This document shows positions 7,987 through 17,731 of a stretch of 64,000 nt of DNA, piece by piece (positions within the stretch are counted from its first letter, which is position 1; every line of letters begins with the position of its first letter). Both the position numbers and the translations under genes were made by a program. This DNA is from Winogradskyella sp. (GTDB lineage: Bacteria > Bacteroidota > Bacteroidia > Flavobacteriales > Flavobacteriaceae). The notes beneath the pieces are model-generated. The model worked only from the letters and a program-made list of their open reading frames with translations. It made no database searches and was not told the DNA's origin. The DNA is taken from positions 672,438-736,437 of the forward strand of contig PBLD01000001.1 in NCBI GenBank assembly GCA_002722255.1, given 5' to 3'.

Positions 7987-9306
7987 ATGAGAAAAAGCTT
8001 ATTTACTCTAGCACTCTTGTTGTTTGTTGGTTCTTTTGCCAATGCGCAGCAGGTGGAATTTGAGGAGTACGATTTAGACAATGGAATGCATGTTATATTG
8101 CATCAGGATAATTCCGCTCCTGTGGTTACTGTTTCTGTAATGTATCATGTTGGTGCAAAAGATGAAAATCCTGAGCGCACTGGTTTTGCTCACTTTTTTG
8201 AGCATTTATTATTTGAAGGAACCGAAAATATCCCTCGTGGTGAATGGTTTAATATTGTAACATCAAATGGAGGAAGCAATAACGCTAATACTACTGATGA
8301 CAGAACATACTACTATGAAGTGTTTCCTTCTAACAGTGTTGAGTTAGGTTTATGGATGGAATCTGAGAGATTATTGCATCCTGTAATCAATCAAATAGGT
8401 GTTGATACACAAAATGAAGTTGTAAAGGAGGAAAAACGTTTACGTGTAGACAATCAACCTTACGGTAACATTTTAGCTGAAATTAAAAAACGTATGTTTA
8501 AAGTGCACCCTTATAAAGGAACAACCATTGGTGAAATGGAGCACTTAGATGCAGCTACATTAGAAGAGTTTCAGGCATTTAATAAAAAATTCTATGTGCC
8601 TAATAACGCTGTTTTAGTGGTTGCAGGAGATATTGACAAACCTCAGGTTAAAAAAATGATTCAAGATTATTTTGGTCCAATTCCAAAAGGTGAGGATATT
8701 GTTAGAGATCTGCCTAGAGAAGAGCCAATTACTGAGTCTATGAGAGATAAGGCTTACGATCCAAACATTCAAATACCAGCGGTTATTGCGGCTTATAGAA
8801 CACCTTCTTTTAAAAATAGAGATGCTTATGTTTTAGATATGATTTCTCAATATTTAAGCGGAGGAAAAAGTTCTGTGCTTTATAAAAAAATGGTAGATGA
8901 ACAAAAGCAGGCTTTACAAGTTGCAGCAGTTAATATTAGCCAAGAAGATTATGGTATTTATGCTTTATTCGGTTTGCCTTTAGGAGATGTATCTTTAGAT
9001 ACACTAATTACTGAAATGGATGAAGAGATTGCTAAAATTCAAGAAGAATTAATTTCTGAACGTGATTACCAAAAGCTTCAAAACCAGTTTGAAAACCAGT
9101 TTGTAAATTCTAACTCTAGTATTGAAGGTATTGCAAACTCATTGGCAAGATATTACATGCTTTATGATGATGTGAACTTAATTAATAACGAAATAGAAAT
9201 CTATCGCTCTATTACAAGAGAAGAAATGAGAGATGTTGCTAAGAAGTATTTAAACCCTAATCAACGTTTAATATTAGAATACTTACCAAAGACTGATGAT
9301 CAATAA
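7987..9306 (+). CDS. M16 family zinc peptidase, catalytic subunit
   Basis: The 439-residue secreted protein (signal peptide ending FANAQQ) carries the inverted zinc motif HxxEH at residues 69-73 (HFFEH) and the downstream glutamate in EVVKEEKR around residue 148, so it should be an active metallopeptidase of the insulinase/processing-peptidase type. Its single pair of M16 domains is the usual half-size unit. The gene downstream codes for a second M16 protein lacking the zinc motif; the two probably form an alpha/beta heterodimer in the periplasm, as in other bacterial M16B pairs. Substrates are probably short peptides, which is inference. Confidence 0.92.
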   Translation: MRKSLFTLALLLFVGSFANAQQVEFEEYDLDNGMHVILHQDNSAPVVTVSVMYHVGAKDENPERTGFAHFFEHLLFEGTENIPRGEWFNIVTSNGGSNNANTTDDRTYYYEVFPSNSVELGLWMESERLLHPVINQIGVDTQNEVVKEEKRLRVDNQPYGNILAEIKKRMFKVHPYKGTTIGEMEHLDAATLEEFQAFNKKFYVPNNAVLVVAGDIDKPQVKKMIQDYFGPIPKGEDIVRDLPREEPITESMRDKAYDPNIQIPAVIAAYRTPSFKNRDAYVLDMISQYLSGGKSSVLYKKMVDEQKQALQVAAVNISQEDYGIYALFGLPLGDVSLDTLITEMDEEIAKIQEELISERDYQKLQNQFENQFVNSNSSIEGIANSLARYYMLYDDVNLINNEIEIYRSITREEMRDVAKKYLNPNQRLILEYLPKTDDQ

Positions 9307-9313
9307 AATAAAA

Positions 9314-11407
9314 ATGAAAAAACACATGAAAATCAAAATATCAGCATTTGTTGCGTTGTTTTTAATGACGGTAGGTGTAATAAATGCACAAATCGACAGA
9401 TCTGTACAACCAAAACCAGGACCTGCTCCAAAGATAACTTTAGAGAAACCAGGTGAGTTTAAGTTAAAGAATGGTATCGAAGTTTTAGTTGTAGAAAACC
9501 ATAAATTACCAAGAGTTTCTATTACTTTAAGAATAGACAATAAGCCAATAGCAGAAGGTAAAAAAGCAGGCGTTTCTAGTATTTTAGGTGCTATGCTTGG
9601 TAACGGAACCACTAATATTCCTAAAGATGAGTTTAATGACGAGATAGATTTTTTAGGTGCTAATTTAGGATTTGGGTCTCAAAGTGCTTTCGCAAGTTCA
9701 CTTTCAAAATATTCTGATAGAATAATTGAGTTAATGGCAGATGCGGCAATAAACCCATTATTAACAAAAGAAGAGTTTGAGAAGGAAAAGGAAAAACTTA
9801 TAGAAAGTCTTAAATCAGACAAAAAGAGTGTAGATGCAGTTGCTCGTAGAGTAGGTTCTGCACTATCATATGGTGTTAAGCATCCTTATGGAGAGTTTGT
9901 TACAGAAGAAACAGTTAACAATATTGAATTTGGTGACGTTTTAGCATTTTATGAAAAGTACTTTAATCCTAACAATGCATATCTTGTAATAGTGGGTGAT
10001 GTAGAAATGAGCGACGTTAAGCGTAAAATAAAAGAACATTTTGGAAAATGGGAAAAGTCAGCAGGTGTAGAGACTACTTTACCAAAGCCAATGGCTAATG
10101 CTCAGTACACCCAAGTTAACTTTATAGATATGCCTAATGCAGTTCAGTCTAATATCTCATTGACTAACAATGTAGATTTTAAAATGAATGATGAGGATTA
10201 CCATGCCGTACTAATCGCAAATAAAATTTTAGGTGGTGGTTTTGGTAGCTACCTAAATATGAATCTTCGTGAAGAGCATGGTTATACTTACGGAGCACGT
10301 ACAAGTATTAGTCCAAGTAGATATGGAGCATCTCGTTTTACAGCAGGAGCAGCAGTAAGAAATATGGTAACAGATAGTGCTGTTGTTGAGACACTAAAGG
10401 AAATTAACAGAATAAAAACAGAACCAGTAGATACTAAAGACCTAGAAAATGCTAAGGCAAAATATGTAGGTGACTTTATATTAGATTTAGAAAGTCCAAG
10501 AACTATTGCAAACTATGCTTTAAGTATAAAGCTAAATAATTTACCAGAAGATTTTTATTCGACGTATTTAGCAAAGATCAATGCAGTTACAAAAGAAGAT
10601 GTAATGCGTGTAGCTAACAAACACTTTAAACCAGAAAATGCGCGCATAGTAGTAGTAGGTAAAGGAAGTGAAGTGTTAGAAAACCTTGAAAAAACAGGAA
10701 TTCCTATTAAGTATTACGACACCTATGCCAATCCTACAGAGAAACCTGTTTTCTCTAAGCCATTACCAGAAGGCTTAACGGCAGAAACAGTGATTAAAAA
10801 CTATGTGAAAGCTATTGGTGGTGAAGCAAAACTTAGAGAAGTAAATACTACATTAGTTGTTGCGGAAATGACCATAACAGGTGCGCCATTTAAGCCTATT
10901 GCTACTACAAAACAAATGGCACCAAATAAGTACAAAATGGAAGTTGTTGCCGAAGGAATGGGTACCTTAATGAAGCAAAATTTTGATGGTAGTAATGGTT
11001 ATATGGAACAACAAGGAAGAAAGATTCCTATGGAAGATAAAGAATTATCTTCTAGAAAATCTACTAAAGGTCTTTTCGAGGAATTATATATGGAGTCTTC
11101 AAACATTGAATTAGAAAGCCTTACAACAATTGAAGGAGCAGATGCTTATAAAATAAAAGTAACTAAAGATGACACAGCATCGTATAGATACTATGACGCT
11201 GAGACAGGTTATTTAATAAGAACTGAATCTACAACAGAAGCACAAGGACAATCTATAACATCGGTTGTAGATTATTCTAACTACAAAGAAGTTGATGGTG
11301 TTATGATGCCATATACTATGAAAGTTACAGCAGGGCCTCAGTCATTTACTTTTGAAACTACTGAAGTTAAAATTAACGAAGGAGTTACTGATGAAGATTT
11401 TAATTAA
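9314..11407 (+). CDS. M16 family protein, non-catalytic subunit with LolA-like C-terminal domain
   Basis: Starting at the ATG at 9314 gives 697 residues; an earlier ATG at 9296 overlaps the upstream gene and spoils the signal peptide. Residues to about 460 are two M16 domains, but where the active partner has HFFEH this protein reads GVSSILGAMLGNG, so it cannot bind zinc there. An extra domain of about 220 residues (from AETVIKNYVKAIGGEAKLRE) resembles the LolA-like/outer-membrane-lipoprotein-sorting fold (KYKMEVVAEGMG, YRYYDAETGYLIRTES, VDGVMMPYTMKV). It lies 7 bases after the catalytic subunit, so the two are co-transcribed and probably partners. Confidence 0.88.
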   Translation: MKKHMKIKISAFVALFLMTVGVINAQIDRSVQPKPGPAPKITLEKPGEFKLKNGIEVLVVENHKLPRVSITLRIDNKPIAEGKKAGVSSILGAMLGNGTTNIPKDEFNDEIDFLGANLGFGSQSAFASSLSKYSDRIIELMADAAINPLLTKEEFEKEKEKLIESLKSDKKSVDAVARRVGSALSYGVKHPYGEFVTEETVNNIEFGDVLAFYEKYFNPNNAYLVIVGDVEMSDVKRKIKEHFGKWEKSAGVETTLPKPMANAQYTQVNFIDMPNAVQSNISLTNNVDFKMNDEDYHAVLIANKILGGGFGSYLNMNLREEHGYTYGARTSISPSRYGASRFTAGAAVRNMVTDSAVVETLKEINRIKTEPVDTKDLENAKAKYVGDFILDLESPRTIANYALSIKLNNLPEDFYSTYLAKINAVTKEDVMRVANKHFKPENARIVVVGKGSEVLENLEKTGIPIKYYDTYANPTEKPVFSKPLPEGLTAETVIKNYVKAIGGEAKLREVNTTLVVAEMTITGAPFKPIATTKQMAPNKYKMEVVAEGMGTLMKQNFDGSNGYMEQQGRKIPMEDKELSSRKSTKGLFEELYMESSNIELESLTTIEGADAYKIKVTKDDTASYRYYDAETGYLIRTESTTEAQGQSITSVVDYSNYKEVDGVMMPYTMKVTAGPQSFTFETTEVKINEGVTDEDFN

Positions 11408-11423
11408 GAGTATTAAACCTTGA

Positions 11424-11458
11424 TAAAAAAAACCGAAGCATTAGCTTCGGTTTTTTTT
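11424..11458. terminator. Bidirectional terminator
   Basis: CCGAAGC and GCTTCGG form a 7-bp stem around ATTA, extended by A and T runs on both sides, between two convergent genes. It can serve both strands. Confidence 0.85.
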
Positions 11459-12335
11459 ATGTTTTACGTTTATGAGATAAATAGACACCAACCAAGATTA
11501 AAAGTGCTGCCAAACCTTGAATTACACTAAAAGATTCACCATCTAAGATACCCCAAAGCAATGCTATTATAGGCATAATATAAGTTACTGAGGATGCAAA
11601 AACAGGTGTAGAAATTTGCACAAGTTTATTAAAAACTACTTTAGCTATTGCAGTTCCAAATACAGAAAGGATAGCGACAAAACCTAATGACTGAAGTAAA
11701 TAAGGATGATTTAATCGTTCTGACGTAAAAAAATCAGAAAAGAATAATACAATTATAGCAGGTATAACAATAAAAGCATAATTACCTGCAGCAATAGCCA
11801 AAGGTTTTACGTCTTGTAAATATCGTTTTATAATGTTAACGTTTGCAGCATACATTAATGTAGATGCAATAACAAAGCCAGCATATAGATAATTTTGATT
11901 TGGATTGAGTTCAGATCCTTTTAAAATTAAAATTGCAGTACCTACAAATCCAATAACTACACCTAAAATCTGTCGTTTTGTAGATACAATTTTAAAAACG
12001 GCAAACCCAAGGATTATTGTATTTAGAGGTACTAAGGAATTTAATATTGAAGCAACAGCACTGTCAATTTCAGTTTCTGCTATGGCAAAGAAAAACGCAG
12101 GAAAGAAAGATCCTAACAAACCAGATAAAAGTAGCCACTTCCATTTAGATTTTGGGACATGCTTTAAATGGTAAAATCCAGCTGATAATAAAATTATTCC
12201 CGTAAAAATAGTTCTTAGAGCGCCAAGTTGAAATGGAGTAAGTCCAAGTAACGATTTTTTAATGAGAATGAACGAACTTCCCCAAATAACCGAAAGGATG
12301 AGAAGATAAATCCATTTTATGTTAGGGCTTTTCAT
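11457..12335 (-). CDS. DMT superfamily (EamA) transporter
   Basis: A 292-residue integral membrane protein with about ten hydrophobic helices arranged as two EamA halves. Each half has the typical signature: IYLLILSVIWGSSFILIKKSL near the N-terminus and VTYIMPIIALLWGILDGES in the second half. Members export small metabolites or amino acids; the substrate cannot be predicted. The gene is convergent with the M16 operon and divergent from the HMA lipoprotein. Confidence 0.9.
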   Translation of the reverse strand: MKSPNIKWIYLLILSVIWGSSFILIKKSLLGLTPFQLGALRTIFTGIILLSAGFYHLKHVPKSKWKWLLLSGLLGSFFPAFFFAIAETEIDSAVASILNSLVPLNTIILGFAVFKIVSTKRQILGVVIGFVGTAILILKGSELNPNQNYLYAGFVIASTLMYAANVNIIKRYLQDVKPLAIAAGNYAFIVIPAIIVLFFSDFFTSERLNHPYLLQSLGFVAILSVFGTAIAKVVFNKLVQISTPVFASSVTYIMPIIALLWGILDGESFSVIQGLAALLILVGVYLSHKRKT

Positions 12336-12430
12336 ACAAATGTTTCCTTAAGATTCACAAAAATCGTTAATTCTTTCGCAAGAAAGATCAATATTTATTA
12401 GATTTATCCAAAATTTAAGAGTCTATACTT

Positions 12431-12841
12431 ATGAGAAATTTTAAGAATATAATTGTTGCTTCTGCTTTACTCTTGGCTTTAACATCTTGCAAAGACAAAG
12501 CTGAGCCAGAAGTAAAAACTGTTGATGTAGAAGTAGATGCTAAAGAAGTTGCTAAAACTTTAGATCCGAATGCAAATTATGCTAAAGTAGAGTTTGGAAT
12601 TGAAGGTATGACTTGTGCGGTAGGTTGTGCAAAAACTATTGAAAAGAAAATGGCAAAGATGGAAGGTGTTAAGTCTGTAAAAGTAGATTTTGATAAGCGT
12701 ATGGCAATGGTAGAGTATGATGAAGCAAAAGTATCTCCTGAAGCTTTAGAAGAGACAGTAACTAAGGTAGGCGAGGTATATAAAGTAAAGGATATGAAAG
12801 TTGTTGATGACTTTACTAAAGAAACTCAAAAAGAAAAATAA
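12431..12841 (+). CDS. Heavy-metal-associated (HMA) domain lipoprotein
   Basis: The 136-residue protein has a lipoprotein signal peptide (ALLLALTSC), an acidic linker and one HMA ferredoxin-like domain (about 55-125) with VEFGIEGMTCAVGCAKTIEKKM and MAMVEYDEAKVSPEALEETV. The metal loop reads MTC-AVG-C, with three residues between the cysteines instead of the usual two. HMA domains bind copper, zinc or similar ions as chaperones or transporter appendages; here the domain is membrane-tethered outside the cytoplasm, so a periplasmic buffering or delivery role is plausible. No P-type ATPase is adjacent. Confidence 0.87.
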   Translation: MRNFKNIIVASALLLALTSCKDKAEPEVKTVDVEVDAKEVAKTLDPNANYAKVEFGIEGMTCAVGCAKTIEKKMAKMEGVKSVKVDFDKRMAMVEYDEAKVSPEALEETVTKVGEVYKVKDMKVVDDFTKETQKEK

Positions 12842-12863
12842 TAGATCTTATAGACCTGAAAAA

Positions 12864-12895
12864 TAAAACGCCATCCTAATCGGATGGCGTTTTTT
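12864..12895. terminator. Bidirectional terminator
   Basis: ACGCCATCC (12868-12876) pairs with GGATGGCGT (12882-12890) around a 5-base loop, with A and T runs, between the HMA gene and the convergent membrane-protein gene. Confidence 0.85.
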
Positions 12896-12898
12896 ATT

Positions 12899-13264
12899 TT
12901 AGGTTAACACTTGCAGAAATACAATAGAAAGTATAATGCCACCAAGCGGTAATAACCATAGTAAAATTACTGATGGAGTTTTAGTTCTTGATTTTGCCTT
13001 AAGTACATTTCTTTTTTTACCGTTATATCGCATCCAGTTTTTAAACATAATAAACAGTGTAACCAACCCTATTATAACCCAAAACTTAAACATAGTTATA
13101 GTAGCTATATTCATTTGGTTGGCAAAAGCTAAAGAGAATGCGCCAAAAGCTAGATAAATGGAGATTTCTAACAGATTAATGTAGAACAAAGCAACGCGAT
13201 TAGCACGCTTTCCTAATCGAGCTTTATAAGAGTTAAATACAGAAATATAGAAGTTATCTAGCAT
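12899..13264 (-). CDS. Small membrane protein of unknown function
   Basis: The 121-residue protein has about three membrane helices (INLLEISIYLAFGAFSLAFA, FWVIIGLVTLFIMF, SVILLWLLPLGGIILSIVFL) and a basic loop (YNGKKRNVLKAKSRTKT). I do not recognise a family. It stands alone: downstream is the bidirectional terminator at 12864-12895, upstream a terminator ends the DUF5689 gene. Confidence 0.75.
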   Translation of the reverse strand: MLDNFYISVFNSYKARLGKRANRVALFYINLLEISIYLAFGAFSLAFANQMNIATITMFKFWVIIGLVTLFIMFKNWMRYNGKKRNVLKAKSRTKTPSVILLWLLPLGGIILSIVFLQVLT

Positions 13265-13302
13265 AGGTTATATTTTTAAAAATTAAGTAAAATCTAAATA
13301 AC

Positions 13303-13337
13303 AAAAAAAGGCTACTTCATTTAGTAGCCTTTTTTTG
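13303..13337 (-). terminator. Terminator of the TonB receptor-DUF5689 operon
   Basis: AAAGGCTACT and AGTAGCCTTT form a perfect 10-bp stem with long A/T flanks directly downstream of the DUF5689 stop codon on the minus strand. Confidence 0.85.
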
Positions 13338-13353
13338 TTATTAGAATATAGTA

Positions 13354-14775
13354 TTACTCTGCTAAAATCTTAACATCGCTAAGGTCTATTGTTGTAGATA
13401 TAGTACCGTTGTTACTATCATACACAAAAGCTAATACAGCGTTGCCAGTAACCATAGAAAGATCTATTAAACCTGTTGCTTCATAGTTGTTGTCGTAAAA
13501 ACCAGTGTTTACACCAAGAGCATTAATTTCATCAGCTCCAATTTCTATCCAAGTAGCATCATCAGGATTAGTACCGGTTGTATAGTCGTTAGAATAGTAT
13601 GCCTTTAAAGGTTGTCCGTTACTATATGCATCAGCAATCTCTAATAATAATTGCTCACTATTTTGCGCATCAAAATCGATACTTGGAGAAATTAACCAAC
13701 TTACCATAGTATCTATGTTACCAGAGCTAAAAGCTGTTGCTCTCATGTAGTTTTCGCCACCAAAACCTGTATTGTACCAATCTCTAGTTCCAACTGTGTT
13801 AGTTACTTCCCAACTTCCTTGGCTGTCAAAAGTTTCTTCAAAAACAACATTAAAATCATTAATATCTAAAGGAGTACAACGTGAGTTATTAAATTCAACA
13901 TCGCTAATGTCATTAAGTAACATTACTAAGTTATCTCCTCCGTAAGATTTTAAGACAACACCTGAAATTGTTCCACCATTAGTAGTTGGTAAAGGAGTGT
14001 TATAAAAATTAGAGAAAGAACTTGTTTCTACTATAAAGTTAGAATAACCAAAGCCTTCACAAGCTTGAAGTGTTCTTTGAGTATCAAAATCTTCTGATGG
14101 GTCTCCGTAAGTACTACCTTCTAAGTTTTCTGGAAATTGTACATCTGTAGCAGTAACAAACATACCTACGTTAGATTCGCTAATTTGAGAAAGGCTTAAT
14201 TGTAGAGGTACAATAGTTTCTGTTACTTCAGATCTAAAAATCTTAGTTGGTATTTGGTTTGCTGTGAACTGACCAACTTCTTGGTCATCAGTTTTGCCTC
14301 CTACAGAAATAACTTCGTTAGAGTTATAACCTACGTACATGTCTTTTAATTTTATATATACTTCACGTCCAATGTTAAATTGATTATAAGAATCTACTTG
14401 ATTTAAAAGAACACCTAAAGCAGCTGTTGGGTTTTCAGGAGCATCTTGCATGTAAAACTCTTTGTAAAAGTTCCCAGTAGCGTCAGAAGAAGTTACATAA
14501 CCTTTTACAACTAAGTTGTCTGGGATTTGAATAAAGTGATCGTAGTCAAAACCGCTTTGACCATCTTCGTATGCTTGGTAAAGTGCTTTTAAATCTGCAA
14601 TTGATATTTCAGTTAAATCACCAGAGTTAATATCTGCTAAGATTTGCTCTAAACCTGCGTTTTCTTCACTTCCTAAGCTGTTAGGAACGCTGTAATCGTC
14701 ATCTTCAACACAAGATGTAATTGCAATACTTGCAAAAAGAGCAAGTAAAAGTGTTAATAATTTTGTTGTTTTCAT
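13354..14775 (-). CDS. DUF5689 domain lipoprotein
   Basis: The preferred ATG at 14775 gives 473 residues and a clean lipoprotein signal peptide (MKTTKLLTLLLALFASIAIT, then SC); an in-frame ATG at 14796 is possible, while the one at 14823 overlaps the receptor gene. Residues about 35-300 match DUF5689 (VKGYVTSSDATGNFYKEFYMQDAPENPTA, NQFNIGREVYIKLKD, ISEISDVEF-type end), a surface lipoprotein domain of Bacteroidota with OB-fold-like features. The C-terminal part (SWEVTNTVGTRDWYNTGFGG, SWLISPSIDF) resembles choice-of-anchor J/jelly-roll domains. Encoded directly after a TonB receptor, it probably acts as its surface-exposed substrate-binding partner, in the place SusD takes elsewhere; that role is inferred. 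Confidence 0.82.
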   Translation of the reverse strand: MKTTKLLTLLLALFASIAITSCVEDDDYSVPNSLGSEENAGLEQILADINSGDLTEISIADLKALYQAYEDGQSGFDYDHFIQIPDNLVVKGYVTSSDATGNFYKEFYMQDAPENPTAALGVLLNQVDSYNQFNIGREVYIKLKDMYVGYNSNEVISVGGKTDDQEVGQFTANQIPTKIFRSEVTETIVPLQLSLSQISESNVGMFVTATDVQFPENLEGSTYGDPSEDFDTQRTLQACEGFGYSNFIVETSSFSNFYNTPLPTTNGGTISGVVLKSYGGDNLVMLLNDISDVEFNNSRCTPLDINDFNVVFEETFDSQGSWEVTNTVGTRDWYNTGFGGENYMRATAFSSGNIDTMVSWLISPSIDFDAQNSEQLLLEIADAYSNGQPLKAYYSNDYTTGTNPDDATWIEIGADEINALGVNTGFYDNNYEATGLIDLSMVTGNAVLAFVYDSNNGTISTTIDLSDVKILAE

Positions 14776-14803
14776 AGTTTGAAATTTATTTTTCATAGTT
14801 TTT

Positions 14804-17593
14804 TTAGAATCTAAAATATACATTTAAAAAGTAATTTGCGCCACGACCATACCAGTACTTAGGTCCAAAACGACGCTTAGGATTAGAATTGTCTTCTAGT
14901 AACTCTCTGTAGTTAGCGTTACGACCTTGCTCAAATCCACCAGTTCTATATTGTTTATCTAATATGTTTCCTACACTAGCAAAGAAACCTACAAAATAAT
15001 CATTTATTTTCCATGACTTACCACCTATAAGGTTAACGACCATATAACTGCCAAACTCTTCTTGTTTTAAAAGATCTCTTGCAATCTCTGGGTTGTAATC
15101 GTTCATTGGTAATCCGTCTGTTGGCTCTGTGTAGAAACTAGAAGTTCTTAAAAGAGGGCTTACATCTACATAAGTTTCATCAAAGAAGTTTGCAGTTGCA
15201 CCAAACCACCAGTAGTCTGGATCTCTATATTCAAAACCTACAGAGTAAGCTTTCTGTGGACCACCAGCTACTTTGTAATCTTTTAGGTTAGACTCACCAT
15301 AAAATGCTGCCTGATCGTTTGCAGAGATGTATAAGTTAGGATTGTTGTCGTAAGTGTATTGGCCATAAGAAGCAGCACCTTTTAATTTTATTGTTGGTGT
15401 TACTTGTGCTTCAATACCAAATTCTGCGCCTAGGTGTCTTTTGTCTACACCTTGTAATACTTCTGAAACTAAATTGTTTGTTTGTACATTACCTTGATCA
15501 TCAAAGAAACCTCCAATACCATCTGCGTAGTAGAAAGAAATTTCGTTAGCATCTTCTGTCTTAGTGTAGAAACCTGTTAAACGAGCATTAACAATTGGTG
15601 ATCTAAAGATGTAACTAGCATCAAAAGATGTTATTTTTTCTTCTGTAATCTCTTGTCCTGTTACGTTTACTCCATTAACAACACCAACAACATCATGATT
15701 TGCTCTGGCATTAGAATACGTATTTCTTAAAGAAGGTGCTCTAGTAATATACCCTCCGTTAACATCTATTAAGTGCTTACCAGAAATTTTATAAGTAAAA
15801 CCAGCTTTAGCACCAAAACCAGTAAAATCTACTTCGCCTCCTTTTCCGTAGGAATTATTAGCATTTGCTTCATTTCTGTAAAGACCCTCTCTGTAGTAAT
15901 CTGTCTTTGTGATGCTACCAGCTAAGTAGAAATCTACTTTATTGTATTTAAAAACACCTTGCGCATAACCAGAAATAATGTCTGCATACAAGTTGTAGTT
16001 GTATCTGTATTTATCTCCTTCAAAAGCAACTCGGTCTGGATTGTTCATGTCAAATTGGAAACCATCAAAAGAATCTACATTTAAAACACCTGTATTACTT
16101 CCTAATAAATCGATAATTTCAGCAAAGTTTTCTGACTTTAAACTCTTATAGTTTACCGAAGCATTTAAAACAATATTATCGGTAAGTTCTGTGTTTAAAA
16201 TAGTGTTTACAGTTACTTGAGAATCATCAGAACGATCTTCATACAAAGCATAAGCAGCATAGCTACCATTTATATTATTTGTAAGGTTAGCATCAATAAT
16301 TCTGTTCCAATCTATTTGACCATTATTTATAAACTCTTGCTCAGCGATATATGCGTTTTCGTAATCTGGACCATCACTGTCAGCTAAGAAATAACTAGGT
16401 AACTTTTGATAATAAGCAGGGCTTGGGTTTGCACCACCAGGGAAATCTAAACGACTGTTTCCTAATTTTCCCCATTGATAAGCCACGTTTGTATTAAGAG
16501 AAGTTCTGCTATTAATGTCCCAATAATGGTTAAGCATTAAGATAGGCTCTTCCGTCTCTTTAATACGAGAGTTTTTCTTATCACCATCTAAATAGCCCCA
16601 ATATTCATTGTACTTTATGCCTTTTAAGTCATAAACCTCTTGAGTATTAGGAGATGATTTACCTCTTCTATTTGGTGCGTATATACTTGTAAAGTTAAGA
16701 CTGTGTTTGTCATTAAATTTTTTCTCTACAGTAGCAAAGAAAGAATTAGCATCATATAAAGTAGCGTCTTGGTAACCTTCATTTCCCCATCTTCTACTTG
16801 CCATAAAAGCATAAGACCAACCACCATCTAATAACCCAGATGCATAACTAGCCATTACTCTGTTTGTATAACTTCTGTTAGATGAAGAATAAGTTACTCT
16901 ACCACCTTTTCTGTAACTAGAAGCTCTGGCAATAATATTTGTCGTACCTAAAACTCCACCAAAATTGTATTCAGAAGGTGTTAAACCAGAAGTTAAAACC
17001 TGGTTTCTTACAACATCATTTAAACCTCCCCAGTTACTCCATTGAGGTCTTCCGTTGTATACTTTGTTCATTTCAATTCCGTTAATTAAAACAGAACCAT
17101 TGTCAGAGTCTAGACCTCTTACTCTAAAGAATGAAGAGCTAAATTCAAAAGCTGCAGTTCTTTGAAAAATATCCATAGAAGAGGCAAGTAATCCCGAAAT
17201 GTTGTCTGCTCCACTAGTGTCATCATTCAATTCATCATCAGATAATGTGATTGTAAATAAATCCTCACTACTAGCTAAGTCAACTTCCAAAGTCATGTCT
17301 GTAATGTTAACTATTTGCCCTTCATTTACAATGATTGGGTAACGTTTGGTAACATATCCAGGTTTTGATATTCTTAATACTTGTTCGCCTAAAGGAACAT
17401 TGCTAGAAAAAGTAAATTCACCCAAACCATCTGTAAGTGTAGACTGTTGGGTTTCTTCAATTGTTATTGTTACATCTGGAATTGGTTCTAACGAAGTTGC
17501 ATCCTTCACACTACCTTTAATCATTGTGTTTTGTGCCATCAATGCAAAAGAAGAAAACAATCCAAACAATAAAATAATTAGACTTTTTTTCAT
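14804..17593 (-). CDS. TonB-dependent receptor paired with DUF5689 lipoprotein
   Basis: The 929-residue outer-membrane receptor has a signal peptide (ending ALMAQN), a carboxypeptidase-regulatory-like domain (MIKGSVKDATSLEPIPDVTITI, about 22-110), a plug domain (about 125-230; GSVLINGIEMNKVYNGRPQW) and a barrel ending NYFLNVYFRF. The terminal Phe is typical of outer-membrane barrels. It is transcribed away from the nuclease-like gene at 17732 and toward the DUF5689 gene. A combined receptor/DUF5689/nuclease locus suggests uptake of products from extracellular nucleic acid, but no sequence feature proves the ligand. Confidence 0.9.
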   Translation of the reverse strand: MKKSLIILLFGLFSSFALMAQNTMIKGSVKDATSLEPIPDVTITIEETQQSTLTDGLGEFTFSSNVPLGEQVLRISKPGYVTKRYPIIVNEGQIVNITDMTLEVDLASSEDLFTITLSDDELNDDTSGADNISGLLASSMDIFQRTAAFEFSSSFFRVRGLDSDNGSVLINGIEMNKVYNGRPQWSNWGGLNDVVRNQVLTSGLTPSEYNFGGVLGTTNIIARASSYRKGGRVTYSSSNRSYTNRVMASYASGLLDGGWSYAFMASRRWGNEGYQDATLYDANSFFATVEKKFNDKHSLNFTSIYAPNRRGKSSPNTQEVYDLKGIKYNEYWGYLDGDKKNSRIKETEEPILMLNHYWDINSRTSLNTNVAYQWGKLGNSRLDFPGGANPSPAYYQKLPSYFLADSDGPDYENAYIAEQEFINNGQIDWNRIIDANLTNNINGSYAAYALYEDRSDDSQVTVNTILNTELTDNIVLNASVNYKSLKSENFAEIIDLLGSNTGVLNVDSFDGFQFDMNNPDRVAFEGDKYRYNYNLYADIISGYAQGVFKYNKVDFYLAGSITKTDYYREGLYRNEANANNSYGKGGEVDFTGFGAKAGFTYKISGKHLIDVNGGYITRAPSLRNTYSNARANHDVVGVVNGVNVTGQEITEEKITSFDASYIFRSPIVNARLTGFYTKTEDANEISFYYADGIGGFFDDQGNVQTNNLVSEVLQGVDKRHLGAEFGIEAQVTPTIKLKGAASYGQYTYDNNPNLYISANDQAAFYGESNLKDYKVAGGPQKAYSVGFEYRDPDYWWFGATANFFDETYVDVSPLLRTSSFYTEPTDGLPMNDYNPEIARDLLKQEEFGSYMVVNLIGGKSWKINDYFVGFFASVGNILDKQYRTGGFEQGRNANYRELLEDNSNPKRRFGPKYWYGRGANYFLNVYFRF

Positions 17594-17650
17594 AATTGAT
17601 TTTAGAGTTAATAATATTTCTTACATTAAATAAAAGTTATTTAAGGCCTG

Positions 17651-17658
17651 CAAATGTA
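17651..17658 (-). promoter_or_regulatory. Candidate -7 box for the TonB receptor operon
   Basis: On the minus strand this reads TACATTTG, matching TAnnTTTG, 58 bases before the receptor start. No clear -33 TTTG is present. Confidence 0.45.
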
Positions 17659-17678
17659 CATCTTTTATAATAAATATA

Positions 17679-17686
17679 TACTTTTG
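17679..17686 (+). promoter_or_regulatory. Candidate -7 box for the secreted nuclease gene
   Basis: TACTTTTG matches TAnnTTTG, 46 bases before the start at 17732, and lies only 20 bases from the divergent minus-strand box. The two promoters would share control sequence. Confidence 0.45.
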
Positions 17687-17731
17687 GCCCAAGAATTGCA
17701 AAGTAATTAATGATAACATAACATACATTAA

